Origin: Prevotellaceae bacterium UBA4361
GTDB lineage: Bacteria > Bacteroidota > Bacteroidia > Bacteroidales > Bacteroidaceae
Length of the DNA stretch: 30,233 nucleotides
Direction of reading: 5' to 3'
NCBI GenBank assembly: GCA_002393575.1
Contig: DGSN01000061.1
Span: 1-30,233 of the forward strand
How positions within the stretch are numbered: position 1 is the stretch's first letter; every line of letters starts with the position of its first letter. A program made the translations under genes and the position numbers. Of this stretch, positions 7,324 through 13,999 are shown in pieces. The notes beneath the pieces were generated by a model, which worked only from the letters and a program-made list of their open reading frames with translations, searched no databases and was not told the origin of the DNA.

Positions 7324-7354
7324 TTTGTGGGTTGAGCGAAAAAGCGTAATTTTG
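7324..7354 (+). promoter_or_regulatory. Full consensus promoter for barrel paralogue 2
   Basis: TTTG at 7324-7327 and TAATTTTG at 7347-7354 are exactly 19 bases apart, a textbook primary-sigma-factor promoter of Bacteroidota. It places transcription start near 7360 and a leader of about 40 bases. It also argues that the true start codon is ATG 7403 and not the earlier in-frame codon at 7289, which is upstream of the promoter. Confidence 0.85.
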
Positions 7355-7402
7355 CTTGGTGAAAGTATATTATTTAATGTAAACACTCAAAAACAAACAC
7401 TT

Positions 7403-8065
7403 ATGAAACATTTTAAGACATGGACATGGGCATTGGTGGCAATGGCCATGATGGTATGCGAAACAGCCTCGGCACAATACTATTCTCGACCAACTGGCAG
7501 TTCATCGAGTACGGTTCGCTATAATCACAACGACGAAACGCAGCTGAACATCGTGGAGGTGCAGTTCGCACTGGACCACTTCGGCAACGATGTGAAAAGC
7601 GTTGGTATGCAGACGCTCACTTATTCCTACATTCACGGCTTCGGCCTTTCGAGCAAGGCGCCGATGTTCTTGGAAGTGGGTGCTGGCATGGAGTATTCGT
7701 GGTGCGACAACAAGATTGGCACGATGCACAACTTGGCATTTAAGATTCCTGTGAGATTCTCGTATGATATTCCGACTGCCGGCAGCATCTCTTTCGTTCC
7801 TTACACGGGTCCGTTCATTCGCCTGAACCAGACTGGTGACTGGGACGATGACTTGATTAATGGTAGCATCTACAAGGGCAGCGACATGACGGACGAACAC
7901 GGCAAGTTCAACCGCTTCCAGGTGGGCTGGCAGTTAGGTTGCCGCGTGCGCTTCACTCGTTCGTTCCATGCAGGACTCGAAGCCAACTTCGACATCAGCA
8001 AATGGAGCGGCAGAATAGATGGCAAACGCTGGAACGTGGGACTTGGCATCGGTTTGGATTTTTAG
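7403..8065 (+). CDS. Outer-membrane beta-barrel protein, paralogue 2
   Basis: A 220-residue exported protein. The open frame extends back to 7289, but ATG 7403 starts a proper signal peptide (MKHFKTWTWALVAMAMMVCETASAQ) and follows a consensus promoter. The mature protein has alternating strands, PYTGPFIRLNQTG, an acidic loop (DWDDDLINGS), FNRFQVGWQLG, RFTRSFHAG, and ends in Phe (VGLGIGLDF), typical of a barrel recognised by the BAM complex. It is homologous to the protein at 4957-5649 over nearly its whole length, so the two are probably an old duplication now separated by the dockerin-type gene. The specific function is not known. Confidence 0.83.
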   Translation: MKHFKTWTWALVAMAMMVCETASAQYYSRPTGSSSSTVRYNHNDETQLNIVEVQFALDHFGNDVKSVGMQTLTYSYIHGFGLSSKAPMFLEVGAGMEYSWCDNKIGTMHNLAFKIPVRFSYDIPTAGSISFVPYTGPFIRLNQTGDWDDDLINGSIYKGSDMTDEHGKFNRFQVGWQLGCRVRFTRSFHAGLEANFDISKWSGRIDGKRWNVGLGIGLDF

Positions 8066-8075
8066 TAACAAATTT

Positions 8076-8130
8076 GGAATTAGGAATGAGACATGATTTG
8101 TGCTGAAGCATTCCTAATTCCTGATGATTT
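8076..8130 (+). terminator. Terminator-like hairpin after barrel paralogue 2
   Basis: A perfect 13-bp inverted repeat (GGAATTAGGAATG, 8076-8088; CATTCCTAATTCC, 8109-8121) with a 20-nt loop is followed by TGATGATTTT. It lies 10 bases after the stop codon. Confidence 0.6.
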
Positions 8131-8155
8131 TAGGTGGGTTCTATTAATTATGTCG

Positions 8156-8290
8156 GATTGATTTTTGATTTTATTTGAATGGATTTTTGTCAGTTTTTGA
8201 GGGCGCATAGCGAGCTATGTAACCGAGAACCTTCAGCTCGGCGTAGCCAAAAGTGGCAAAAAGACTTCAAATAAAACAAAAAGCAACCGA
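8156..8290. repeat. Long imperfect inverted repeat with embedded dispersed element
   Basis: The ends of this stretch are complementary: TTTTATTTGAA at left, TTCAAATAAAA at right, with further matches inward (ATTTTTGTCA against GGCAAAAAGAC) and outward. Inside lie a small dyad (GCATAGCGAGCTATG) and a copy (8227-8250) of the GAACCTT-AGCTCGGCGTAGCC element found four more times in the window. It fills most of the gap between two plus-strand genes and could form a long RNA or cruciform hairpin. No coding capacity. Confidence 0.7.
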
Positions 8291-8364
8291 AATGAACTCA
8301 TCATTTATTTGTGGAAATCTAAAAACAGAATTAATAGAACACACCTTTAATAAGTCAAGAAAAA

Positions 8365-9186
8365 ATGAAAAGAATACTATTCGCCTGCATCATGTTGCTG
8401 GGTGCCATGCAGATGTGGGCAACAGGTCAGGACGCTGACATCATCTACCTCTACGGAGAGAAATGGTGGTTGCTGTCGAGACCGTTGGACAATGTGCGCG
8501 ATGTGAAAGCCCGCTTGGCATTGGCTCTGCCTGAGGCACGGAGAAAGACGACTGCCAATCCCGATGGCATCACTTGCATCTGGAGCGTGCAGGGCACACG
8601 CTTGCAATTAGACAGCGTGGCGGTGATTGTGGGCAACAACCTCCTCACCTACCCTGCCATTGGGCTGAAAGACCAATTCGAGAAATACTATCGGCAGAAC
8701 CGCATAGATGCCAGTTGGGTGAATGGACAACTGAGGGCAGCTCGCGGGAAGCAACTCTATTACGAGCATACGGGCTACAACCGAAACTACACGAGCGAAA
8801 TCTACATTACCTTCAAGCACGGCAAGATGAATGGCATGAAGACGTTCAACAACAGTGTGAGAACCGAGGGCTTCGACTTGACAAACGGCAAGGTGATGCA
8901 AGCTTTGCAGGACGGCATGAACGCCCAAGAGTTTTCGGAACTGAGAGGTGCTAGGGTGCTTGCCAAAGTGAGCGACATGGAGATTGACGACAAGGGACAG
9001 CTGACCGACTGCAAGGTAGCTATCACCATGCGGAAGAACGGCTACACGTCTGAACTCACGAAGCATCCGCTCGAAGAAAGAGTGAAAACGGCTCTGAAAA
9101 ACCTGAGTCCGTGGAGAACGCTGAACATCAACGGTGCTGTGGTGATTCCGCACTCGGTGTTCTACTTCCCAATCACGGTGGATTAG
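8365..9186 (+). CDS. Exported protein of unknown function
   Basis: A 273-residue protein with a signal peptide (MKRILFACIMLLGAMQMWA) and a soluble mature part. I do not recognise the family. Visible features are a central stretch with ITFKHGKMNGMKTFN and a C-terminal segment with VKTALKNLSPWRTLNINGAVV, followed by an F-Y-F-P beta strand. The final segment is loosely reminiscent of TonB C-terminal-type domains, where a W-rich helix precedes G..V.....P..F, but this is only an impression. It is followed 30 bases later by another small exported-protein gene on the same strand, so the two are probably an operon. Confidence 0.75.
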   Translation: MKRILFACIMLLGAMQMWATGQDADIIYLYGEKWWLLSRPLDNVRDVKARLALALPEARRKTTANPDGITCIWSVQGTRLQLDSVAVIVGNNLLTYPAIGLKDQFEKYYRQNRIDASWVNGQLRAARGKQLYYEHTGYNRNYTSEIYITFKHGKMNGMKTFNNSVRTEGFDLTNGKVMQALQDGMNAQEFSELRGARVLAKVSDMEIDDKGQLTDCKVAITMRKNGYTSELTKHPLEERVKTALKNLSPWRTLNINGAVVIPHSVFYFPITVD

Positions 9187-9216
9187 CAACTGTTCTTAAT
9201 ACTAAACATCCTAACA

Positions 9217-9651
9217 ATGAAGAAATCAATGATTCTCACCATGCTTCTCATGCTTTGCAGCATGGGAGCATTTGCACAGAACAAAGCAACTGCTGATGCT
9301 GCTTCTGACTCTGTGAAGATTTTTCTCGGCAACTTCACGAAGTTTGTCAGCCAAATTGAGGTGAACGATTCCACCACGGAGGAAGAGTACGAAGAACTCG
9401 ACCTTCGCTACAAGAACTTCAACAAGCTCTACACCGGGAAATTCAAAAAACAGATGACGAACGAGCAGATTTCCACCTTCACCAAGTACAAAACACGCTA
9501 CAAGATGAAGGTGCTGGACCACAAGCTGGAGAAGAAAACGGGACGACTCTCACAGAAGGCAGACACCATCGGACACAAGATGGGCGAGGGCTTGAAGAAA
9601 GCTGGCTCGGAAATCGGAGGATTCGTGAAAGGACTCTTCAGCAAGGACTAA
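9217..9651 (+). CDS. Small exported lysine-rich helical protein
   Basis: A 144-residue protein with signal peptide MKKSMILTMLLMLCSMGAFAQ. The mature part is strongly charged and predicted mostly helical (FLGNFTKFVSQIEVND, TEEEYEELDLRYKNFNKLY, MTNEQISTFTKYKTRYKMK). It ends in a Gly-rich amphipathic segment (GEGLKKAGSEIGGFVKGLF). No catalytic motif is visible. The pattern is shared by small Bacteroidota proteins of unknown function carrying a Y-x-x-L-x-x-x-Y helix pair; I cannot give a family name with certainty. It lies directly downstream of the exported protein at 8365-9186. Confidence 0.72.
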   Translation: MKKSMILTMLLMLCSMGAFAQNKATADAASDSVKIFLGNFTKFVSQIEVNDSTTEEEYEELDLRYKNFNKLYTGKFKKQMTNEQISTFTKYKTRYKMKVLDHKLEKKTGRLSQKADTIGHKMGEGLKKAGSEIGGFVKGLFSKD

Positions 9652-9671
9652 TTACGTATGCTTTTTCTTAA

Positions 9672-9804
9672 AAGGTCTAAGGTCAAAGGTCGAGGGTCAA
9701 AGGACTAAGGTCTAAGGTCTAAGGACTAAGGTCAAAGGTCGAGGGTCTAAGGTCTGAGGCTGCATTTGTTTTTTGGCCTTTGACCTTAGACCTTCGACTT
9801 TTGA
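9672..9804. repeat. Heptamer array AAGGTCT/AAGGTCA with inverted partner
   Basis: Twelve in-register 7-bp units run from 9672 to 9755 (variants AAGGTCT, AAGGTCA, AAGGTCG, AGGGTCA, AAGGACT), plus a decayed thirteenth. After 20 bases an inverted set of about four units follows (CCTTTGACCTTAGACCTTCGACTT, within 9776-9804). The units also show a higher-order order (..T, ..A, ..G) repeated twice. Transcribed RNA could form alternative hairpins just before the transporter start at 9831. Confidence 0.85.
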
Positions 9805-9830
9805 CAGTTGAAATTTTTTATTTAATTTCC

Positions 9831-10682
9831 ATGACGATTCTAATTGTTATCCCCATCTTGATGCTGCTGATGTTTGAGCTGGGACTGACGCTCAAGCCAG
9901 CAGACTTCCAGATGATTCTCAAGCGCCCGAAGCCTGTGTTTGCAGGACTCATCGGGCAGCTTCTTTTTCTGCCCATCATCGCTTTCTGCCTCGGTTGGGC
10001 GTTCCATCTCAACCCTGTGTTCTTCATGGGTGTAGTGCTGATTGCCTGTTGCCCTGGCGGTAGTTCGTCGAATGTGTTTTCCATGCTTGCCAAAGGCGAT
10101 GTGGCACTGAGCGTGAGTCTCACGGCTTGCAGCAGCATCATCACGCTTTTCACCATTCCCCTCGTGATGGGTGCAGCCACCCATCTCATTCCTGGCACGG
10201 AGGAAAGTGTGATTCATCTGCCTATCGGCAAACTCATCGTGCAAAACATCGTTCTGGCGCTGTTGCCCATCATCGTTGGCATGGGAATTCGTGCCAAATG
10301 GAAGAAAGCAGCACAGAAGATGAACAATGTGCTCAGCAAAATCGCCCTGCCTCTGCTGGTCCTGCTCGTCGTTGTGTTCTACGTTCAGAACAGTCATCAG
10401 ATTCTTGATAATCTGGCAGAACTGGGCATCATCATCACGCTTCTCATTCTGCTGTCGATGGGTGGCGGTTACGGACTTTCTCGCGCAGCAAAGCTCACAC
10501 GCAAGGAACAAAAGACACTCATCATCGAAATCGGTATGCAGAACGCAGCACAAAGCATCGCCATTGCCTCCAGCCCCTTTGTGTTCAACAACGAAACAAT
10601 GGCAATTCCTGCCATCATCTATTCGCTGATGATGAACATCATCCTCATCAGCTATGTGCTGGTGGTGAAGAGGAAGGCTTGA
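9831..10682 (+). CDS. Bile acid:sodium symporter (BASS) family transporter
   Basis: A 283-residue integral membrane protein with about nine or ten hydrophobic segments. ATG 9831 is preferred over the in-frame TTG at 9780, because 9780 lies within the heptamer repeat and would put non-hydrophobic residues before the first helix. The family signature is clear: ELGLTLKPADF in the first helix region and ACCPGGSSSNVFSMLAKGDVALSVSLTA near residues 72-99, which in BASS proteins forms the crossing helices and sodium site. A second GMQNAAQSIAIA segment near the C-terminus is the matching repeat. Such proteins couple Na+ influx to uptake of bile acids or other organic anions; the substrate here cannot be read from sequence. 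Confidence 0.9.
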   Translation: MTILIVIPILMLLMFELGLTLKPADFQMILKRPKPVFAGLIGQLLFLPIIAFCLGWAFHLNPVFFMGVVLIACCPGGSSSNVFSMLAKGDVALSVSLTACSSIITLFTIPLVMGAATHLIPGTEESVIHLPIGKLIVQNIVLALLPIIVGMGIRAKWKKAAQKMNNVLSKIALPLLVLLVVVFYVQNSHQILDNLAELGIIITLLILLSMGGGYGLSRAAKLTRKEQKTLIIEIGMQNAAQSIAIASSPFVFNNETMAIPAIIYSLMMNIILISYVLVVKRKA

Positions 10683-10756
10683 GGTTTTTTAAGAAGGGCT
10701 AAGGAAACTTATGAGGACAAGGAAGACTATGGAGAGTAGGAAGACTAAGCCCCATC

Positions 10757-10789
10757 AAAAAAAAGACTGGCACCGAAGTGTCAGTCTTT
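10757..10789 (-). terminator. Bidirectional terminator after the barrel gene
   Basis: AAAGACTGGCAC (10762-10773) and GTGTCAGTCTTT (10778-10789) form a 12-bp stem with one wobble pair and a tight CGAA/TTCG loop. On the minus strand it is followed by eight T residues (forward A run 10757-10764). It ends the gene at 10832-11401 and may also stop read-through from the transporter. Confidence 0.88.
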
Positions 10790-10831
10790 CTTGATATTGT
10801 GTATTGTAAACTTATTCTGTTATTCCCTTGA

Positions 10832-11401
10832 TTAGAATGCGTAGTAAACACCGAACTTGAGAGCGTTGCCATCAACATTGAAACCAACGTTAGAGTCCTT
10901 GTAGTCACCAAGCTTATACTGCTTGAAACCAAGACCACCGAGGCTTGCTACGAATGTAACCTTGTCAGAAGCAGCGAACTTAACACCTGGACGAACACCA
11001 ATGCCCCAAGTAGTTGCATTGTCCTTAGACTTAGCAATGAGACCATTATCATCCAAACCCAAGTTAGTAGTACCTACGCTGAAACCGAAGTCAAGGAAGA
11101 AACCAACCTTACCAGTTGTGTAGTATGTGTAACGAGCGTATGGGTTGATAGAGAAAGTGTTCATTGTGTCACCATCCTTCACAGAAATCAAAGACTCGTT
11201 GAGAGCGAGAGCGATGTCCCATTTGTCACTGAGAGAGTAACCAATTTCAGGAGCGATAGTGAAAGTAGTGTTAGAAGCATCACCACCATGCTTTACTGAT
11301 TCCTTTTCGTAGTTGAAACCGAGGCTACCGCCTAACCATACCTGTGCGTTAGCACTGAGAGATGCAACTGCTACGAGAGCTGTAAGAATAATCTTTTTCA
11401 T
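10832..11401 (-). CDS. Outer-membrane beta-barrel protein (OMP_b-brl type)
   Basis: A 189-residue protein with a signal peptide (MKKIILTALVAVASLSANAQ) and an eight-strand-type barrel pattern: VWLGGSLGFNYEKE, FTIAPEIGYSLSDKWDIALALN, INPYARYTYYTTGKVGFFLDFGFSVG, WGIGVRPGVKFAASDKVTFVASLGGLGF and a terminal strand ending FGVYYAF. The phrase IAPEIGYxLSDKWDIA is usual for the PF13505-like OMP_b-brl group in Bacteroidota. Codon use is biased toward few codons and the gene has a long A/T-rich leader and a strong terminator, which suggests high expression. The exact role (structural, porin-like) is not visible. It stands alone on its strand between the transporter and the S41 gene. Confidence 0.88.
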   Translation of the reverse strand: MKKIILTALVAVASLSANAQVWLGGSLGFNYEKESVKHGGDASNTTFTIAPEIGYSLSDKWDIALALNESLISVKDGDTMNTFSINPYARYTYYTTGKVGFFLDFGFSVGTTNLGLDDNGLIAKSKDNATTWGIGVRPGVKFAASDKVTFVASLGGLGFKQYKLGDYKDSNVGFNVDGNALKFGVYYAF

Positions 11402-11514
11402 AATTCTAATTGTTTTTTAATAGTTAAACAATCCTTTTTACTTTACTAACTTTACTTTACTTTTTGTTATCCTTTTCGGAACAATTTTGTTGTCCTTGTT
11501 TCCGAATTGCGCTG

Positions 11515-11522
11515 CAAAGGTA
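11515..11522 (-). promoter_or_regulatory. -7 element of the barrel gene, long leader
   Basis: TACCTTTG on the minus strand (forward CAAAGGTA) fits TAnnTTTG. It implies a 5' leader of about 105 bases rich in GTAAAG-type repeats (forward 11437-11465) before the start codon at 11401. Confidence 0.5.
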
Positions 11523-11598
11523 TAGAGTTTTTTCATTGGTTGTACTCGAAACACGCAAAAATTTTAGAAAAAAATCACTTTTTGCATAAAATTCCTTG

Positions 11599-11652
11599 AA
11601 AAAGCCCCTTTTTCCTGCACAGACCATTAAAGATTGTGCAAGAAAAAGGGGC
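11599..11652 (-). terminator. Strong terminator of the S41/DUF3316 operon
   Basis: An 18-bp stem with one mismatch (11604-11621 and 11635-11652; core GCCCCTTTTTC / GAAAAAGGGGC) encloses a 13-nt loop. On the minus strand five T residues follow (forward A 11599-11603). It lies about 60 bases after the stop codon of the S41 peptidase gene. Confidence 0.8.
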
Positions 11653-11713
11653 GACTTTTGCAATTTTCATGCTTTACAACATATTGTGTTCGCACACGCT
11701 AAATTTTCGTGCC

Positions 11714-12724
11714 TTATCGCAATAATTTCCGTGCTGCTTCAATCAAACTGTCTTTTTGTTTCAAAACATCTTCAGAACTGAGCGAAACTTCCACATCGGG
11801 GGCTATGCCAAACTCGGTATGTTGCTTCTGAGCGTCGTAATACACCACCGCCGAGTAGCGGACACTCCATCCGTTGGGCAGTTCCAAAGTGAACGGCATA
11901 CCGCTTCCACCTCCCGTGCTGTCACCAAGTACCGTGACCTGCGGACAGAGCTTCATGCACTTCACAAAGTCGTTCGTCGCACTGAAGCACTGACGATTCG
12001 TGAGCACCACGGCTGGCTTTTGCCAACGGATGCCATCGCTGGGCTCCAGATACTCGGGTTCGAGCGAGGAGAAATCGCCATGCCCCTTGCCTGTCTTGTG
12101 GCACACATAACCCGTGAGCAGTTTCTCGTTGGTGAAACGTGCAGCCAGGCGATGGGCAGCCGTGAGTTGTCCTCCACCATTGTTGCGCACATCCACAATC
12201 ATGCCCGAGCACGACTTCAGCTGGTCGAACATCATGGAGAGATTGCCATCGCCAATACCATTCTCAAACGACTCGCAGCGCACGTATGCCACGTTGTCGT
12301 CAAGAATCCTGTATTGCAACCCCGATGCAATCTGATAGTCGTTTCCCTTGCCCAAGTATTTCTCAATGAGCTCAGCATTGTAGTTCTTCGGATAGTCCTC
12401 GTAGTAGCTCCAATTCCGTCCGAAATCGAAAGCCGCACCGAGGTTCACGTGCCCGTCCTTCAGTTCGCCGAGCATTTGGCAAAGCACTTCGAACAGCTGC
12501 AAGTTGTCCATCTTGTCATTCACCTTTGCTGCATAGCGTGAGTGGACTTCGTTCCAATCCACCCCCAAGCGTTGCTGCTTGTAGTCGAAGAAGCAGTAAT
12601 GCTCGTCCATGATTCGCCACAGGGCTTCGAAGTTGTCGCTTGGCGTGTTCTTATTGGGATAGTCCTCGCCGACACAAGAACTCAGAACAAAGAGCATGAG
12701 TATGACATAGAACCCGTATTTCAT
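11714..12724 (-). CDS. S41-family (C-terminal processing/tricorn-like) lipoprotein peptidase
   Basis: A 336-residue protein. The N-terminus MKYGFYVILMLFVLSSC has a lipobox with C17, so it is probably a lipoprotein in the periplasm or on the outer membrane. The helical N-terminal part (NFEALWRIMDEHYCFFDYK.. to GELKDGHVNL) and the following catalytic core match S41 peptidases: IVDVRNNGGG at about 177-185, and the nucleophile S248 in TNRQCFSATNDF followed by LGDSTGGGSG. No clear PDZ domain is visible between residues 95 and 140, as in the tricorn-like subgroup. Its ATG overlaps the stop of the upstream DUF3316-like gene by 4 bp (ATGA), so the two are translationally coupled. The protein substrate is not known. 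Confidence 0.88.
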   Translation of the reverse strand: MKYGFYVILMLFVLSSCVGEDYPNKNTPSDNFEALWRIMDEHYCFFDYKQQRLGVDWNEVHSRYAAKVNDKMDNLQLFEVLCQMLGELKDGHVNLGAAFDFGRNWSYYEDYPKNYNAELIEKYLGKGNDYQIASGLQYRILDDNVAYVRCESFENGIGDGNLSMMFDQLKSCSGMIVDVRNNGGGQLTAAHRLAARFTNEKLLTGYVCHKTGKGHGDFSSLEPEYLEPSDGIRWQKPAVVLTNRQCFSATNDFVKCMKLCPQVTVLGDSTGGGSGMPFTLELPNGWSVRYSAVVYYDAQKQHTEFGIAPDVEVSLSSEDVLKQKDSLIEAARKLLR

Positions 12725-13692
12725 AATTTTCTGAAGCTTTGAGTGAAACCAATCATCACACAGTGAGAATAGGAATGGTAGTTGATTTTGTTGAAAGTGG
12801 ATTGCATGAATTCGCCTGCATAGCCCACACGCAGGGCGGTGCGCGAACGGCGCGAAAGAGGCACGTCGAGTGTGAGCAGATGGCGCATGGACGGCATATT
12901 CACAAAGTTGGCGAACACAGCATTGCGGTCGTAATTGCCAAGCGAGAACGCTTCGTAGTACGATTGCCCATAATTAGGAGAGAACGCCACACCCACAAAA
13001 GGTATCGTCAACTGATAGCGCAATGCAAACGGATGGTGGAAAAGGCGGAAGCGATAAGAGCAAGCCGCACTGAGGTCGAGCATCAAGTCCAGCTTTGCCT
13101 GAGCGGGATTGTTGCCATTGCGCTCATTATAGACAGCTCCCAAATAGCCAGACAGCATCGGGCCGACTGCCAACGAGAAGCGCTGCGGACGTGTCGATGT
13201 CCAGCCATCCGAAACCGAGCCAACAGGTTTCTGAGGAGTCAAACGATAGAGCCAGCCCAATCCGTAGCGGACTCCCCCAGCCCATCCATGCACATTCCCA
13301 GCCCTACTGTCCAGATAAGCACCATGCAGGTCGAGCAAGGTTTGGAAGGTGACACGCGGTTCAGAACCCTTTGACGAGGACGAAAACTGGTTTCCATCAG
13401 AATGCTCGTTTCCGTTTTCTTTCCAGAACATTCGTGTGAGTCGATGAGTCTCGCGCATGAGTCGCAGTTCTCCTCCTTTATATATATAAGGAGAGAGATA
13501 AGAGTCGAGCACATTGGAGAAACCGCCACCCACCAACCAAGTATGCTCTCTCACCCCCAGTTCACTGACCGACGAAGACTTTGCATCGTACTGGTCCGTT
13601 CCCTGAGCAAAAGCACAAATAAAGGCTGACAGCAACCACCACGTTGCCATCAGCCTTTTCCTTTTGAATATGTCTGCCATTGTTTTCGTCAT
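12721..13692 (-). CDS. DUF3316-like outer-membrane protein
   Basis: A 323-residue protein; start at 13692 or the in-frame ATG at 13680. A signal sequence is visible slightly inside (LMATWWLLSAFICAFAQ). The mature region has repeated beta strands with small loops: HTWLVGGGFSNVLDSYLSPYIYKGGELRLMRE, GWAGGVRYGLGWLYR, FSLAVGPMLSGYLGAVYNERNGNNPAQAKL, FALRYQLTIPFVGVAFSPNYGQSYYE. The end is CVMIGFTQSFRKL. The words GGELRLMRE, NERNGNNPAQAK and PFVGVAFSPNYGQSYYE match my memory of the DUF3316 family of Bacteroidota outer-membrane proteins. Function unknown. It is the first gene of a two-gene operon with the S41 peptidase. Confidence 0.78.
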   Translation of the reverse strand: MTKTMADIFKRKRLMATWWLLSAFICAFAQGTDQYDAKSSSVSELGVREHTWLVGGGFSNVLDSYLSPYIYKGGELRLMRETHRLTRMFWKENGNEHSDGNQFSSSSKGSEPRVTFQTLLDLHGAYLDSRAGNVHGWAGGVRYGLGWLYRLTPQKPVGSVSDGWTSTRPQRFSLAVGPMLSGYLGAVYNERNGNNPAQAKLDLMLDLSAACSYRFRLFHHPFALRYQLTIPFVGVAFSPNYGQSYYEAFSLGNYDRNAVFANFVNMPSMRHLLTLDVPLSRRSRTALRVGYAGEFMQSTFNKINYHSYSHCVMIGFTQSFRKL

Positions 13693-13999
13693 CGCTATTG
13701 TTTAGGAACTTTTCAGCGAATAATACTAAGGAGTGCCCTATCGGGCAGAACCTTTAGCTCGGCGTAGCCAAATCCAACAAATCTATTCAAAATCTGTCAA
13801 ATCTTTAATTTTTTTTCCATAAGGATTTGATTGATTTGTTAAGATTTGAAAGATTTCTCGCCGTAGGCGACTCAAAAAAGATGATTCGTTGAATAGTTAC
13901 ATTGTTTAGCAGTCAACAAATTTCCACAAATTTTCTCAAAATGATAATCACTCTTTATTTGTGCTCCATTTGTGTTCATTTGTTGACTCATTCTTCAGT
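13693..13999. repeat. Repeat-rich spacer between DUF3316-like gene and parC
   Basis: The 307 bases contain a copy of the dispersed element (13747-13771), next to a small GCCC..GGGC hairpin, and several CAAATCT/AGATTTG words that can pair. An imperfect inverted repeat of GTCAACAAAT (13912-13921) and ATTTGTTGAC (13978-13987) has TTTCCACAAA and TTTGTGTTC beside the arms. It likely contains the parC terminator region; no gene is seen. Confidence 0.65.
13747..13771 (+). repeat. Dispersed element copy (GAACCTTTAGCTCGGCGTAGCC)
   Basis: This matches the core of the copies at 8227-8250, 18036-18060, 19168-19192 and 19264-19287 (the last three inverted). It lies in non-coding DNA upstream of the DUF3316-like gene. 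Confidence 0.85.

Larger units (their letters stand above)
11402..11713. other. Spacer between barrel gene and S41 gene
   Basis: These 312 bases carry the long leader and -7 element of the barrel gene (11402-11522) and the large hairpin terminator (11599-11652). No further gene is seen. Confidence 0.6.

Noticed and set aside
9840..10553. 237-residue minus-strand open frame
   Set aside because: Antisense to the BASS transporter; rich in H, Q and D with no hydrophobic or catalytic pattern.
11756..12541. 261-residue plus-strand frame
   Set aside because: Antisense to the S41 peptidase gene, which has clear catalytic motifs and a lipobox.
13778..13785. TAGATTTG (minus strand) as promoter of the DUF3316-like gene
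   Set aside because: Matches TAnnTTTG, but it lies in DNA with many similar CAAATCT words and no -33 box, so the match may be chance.
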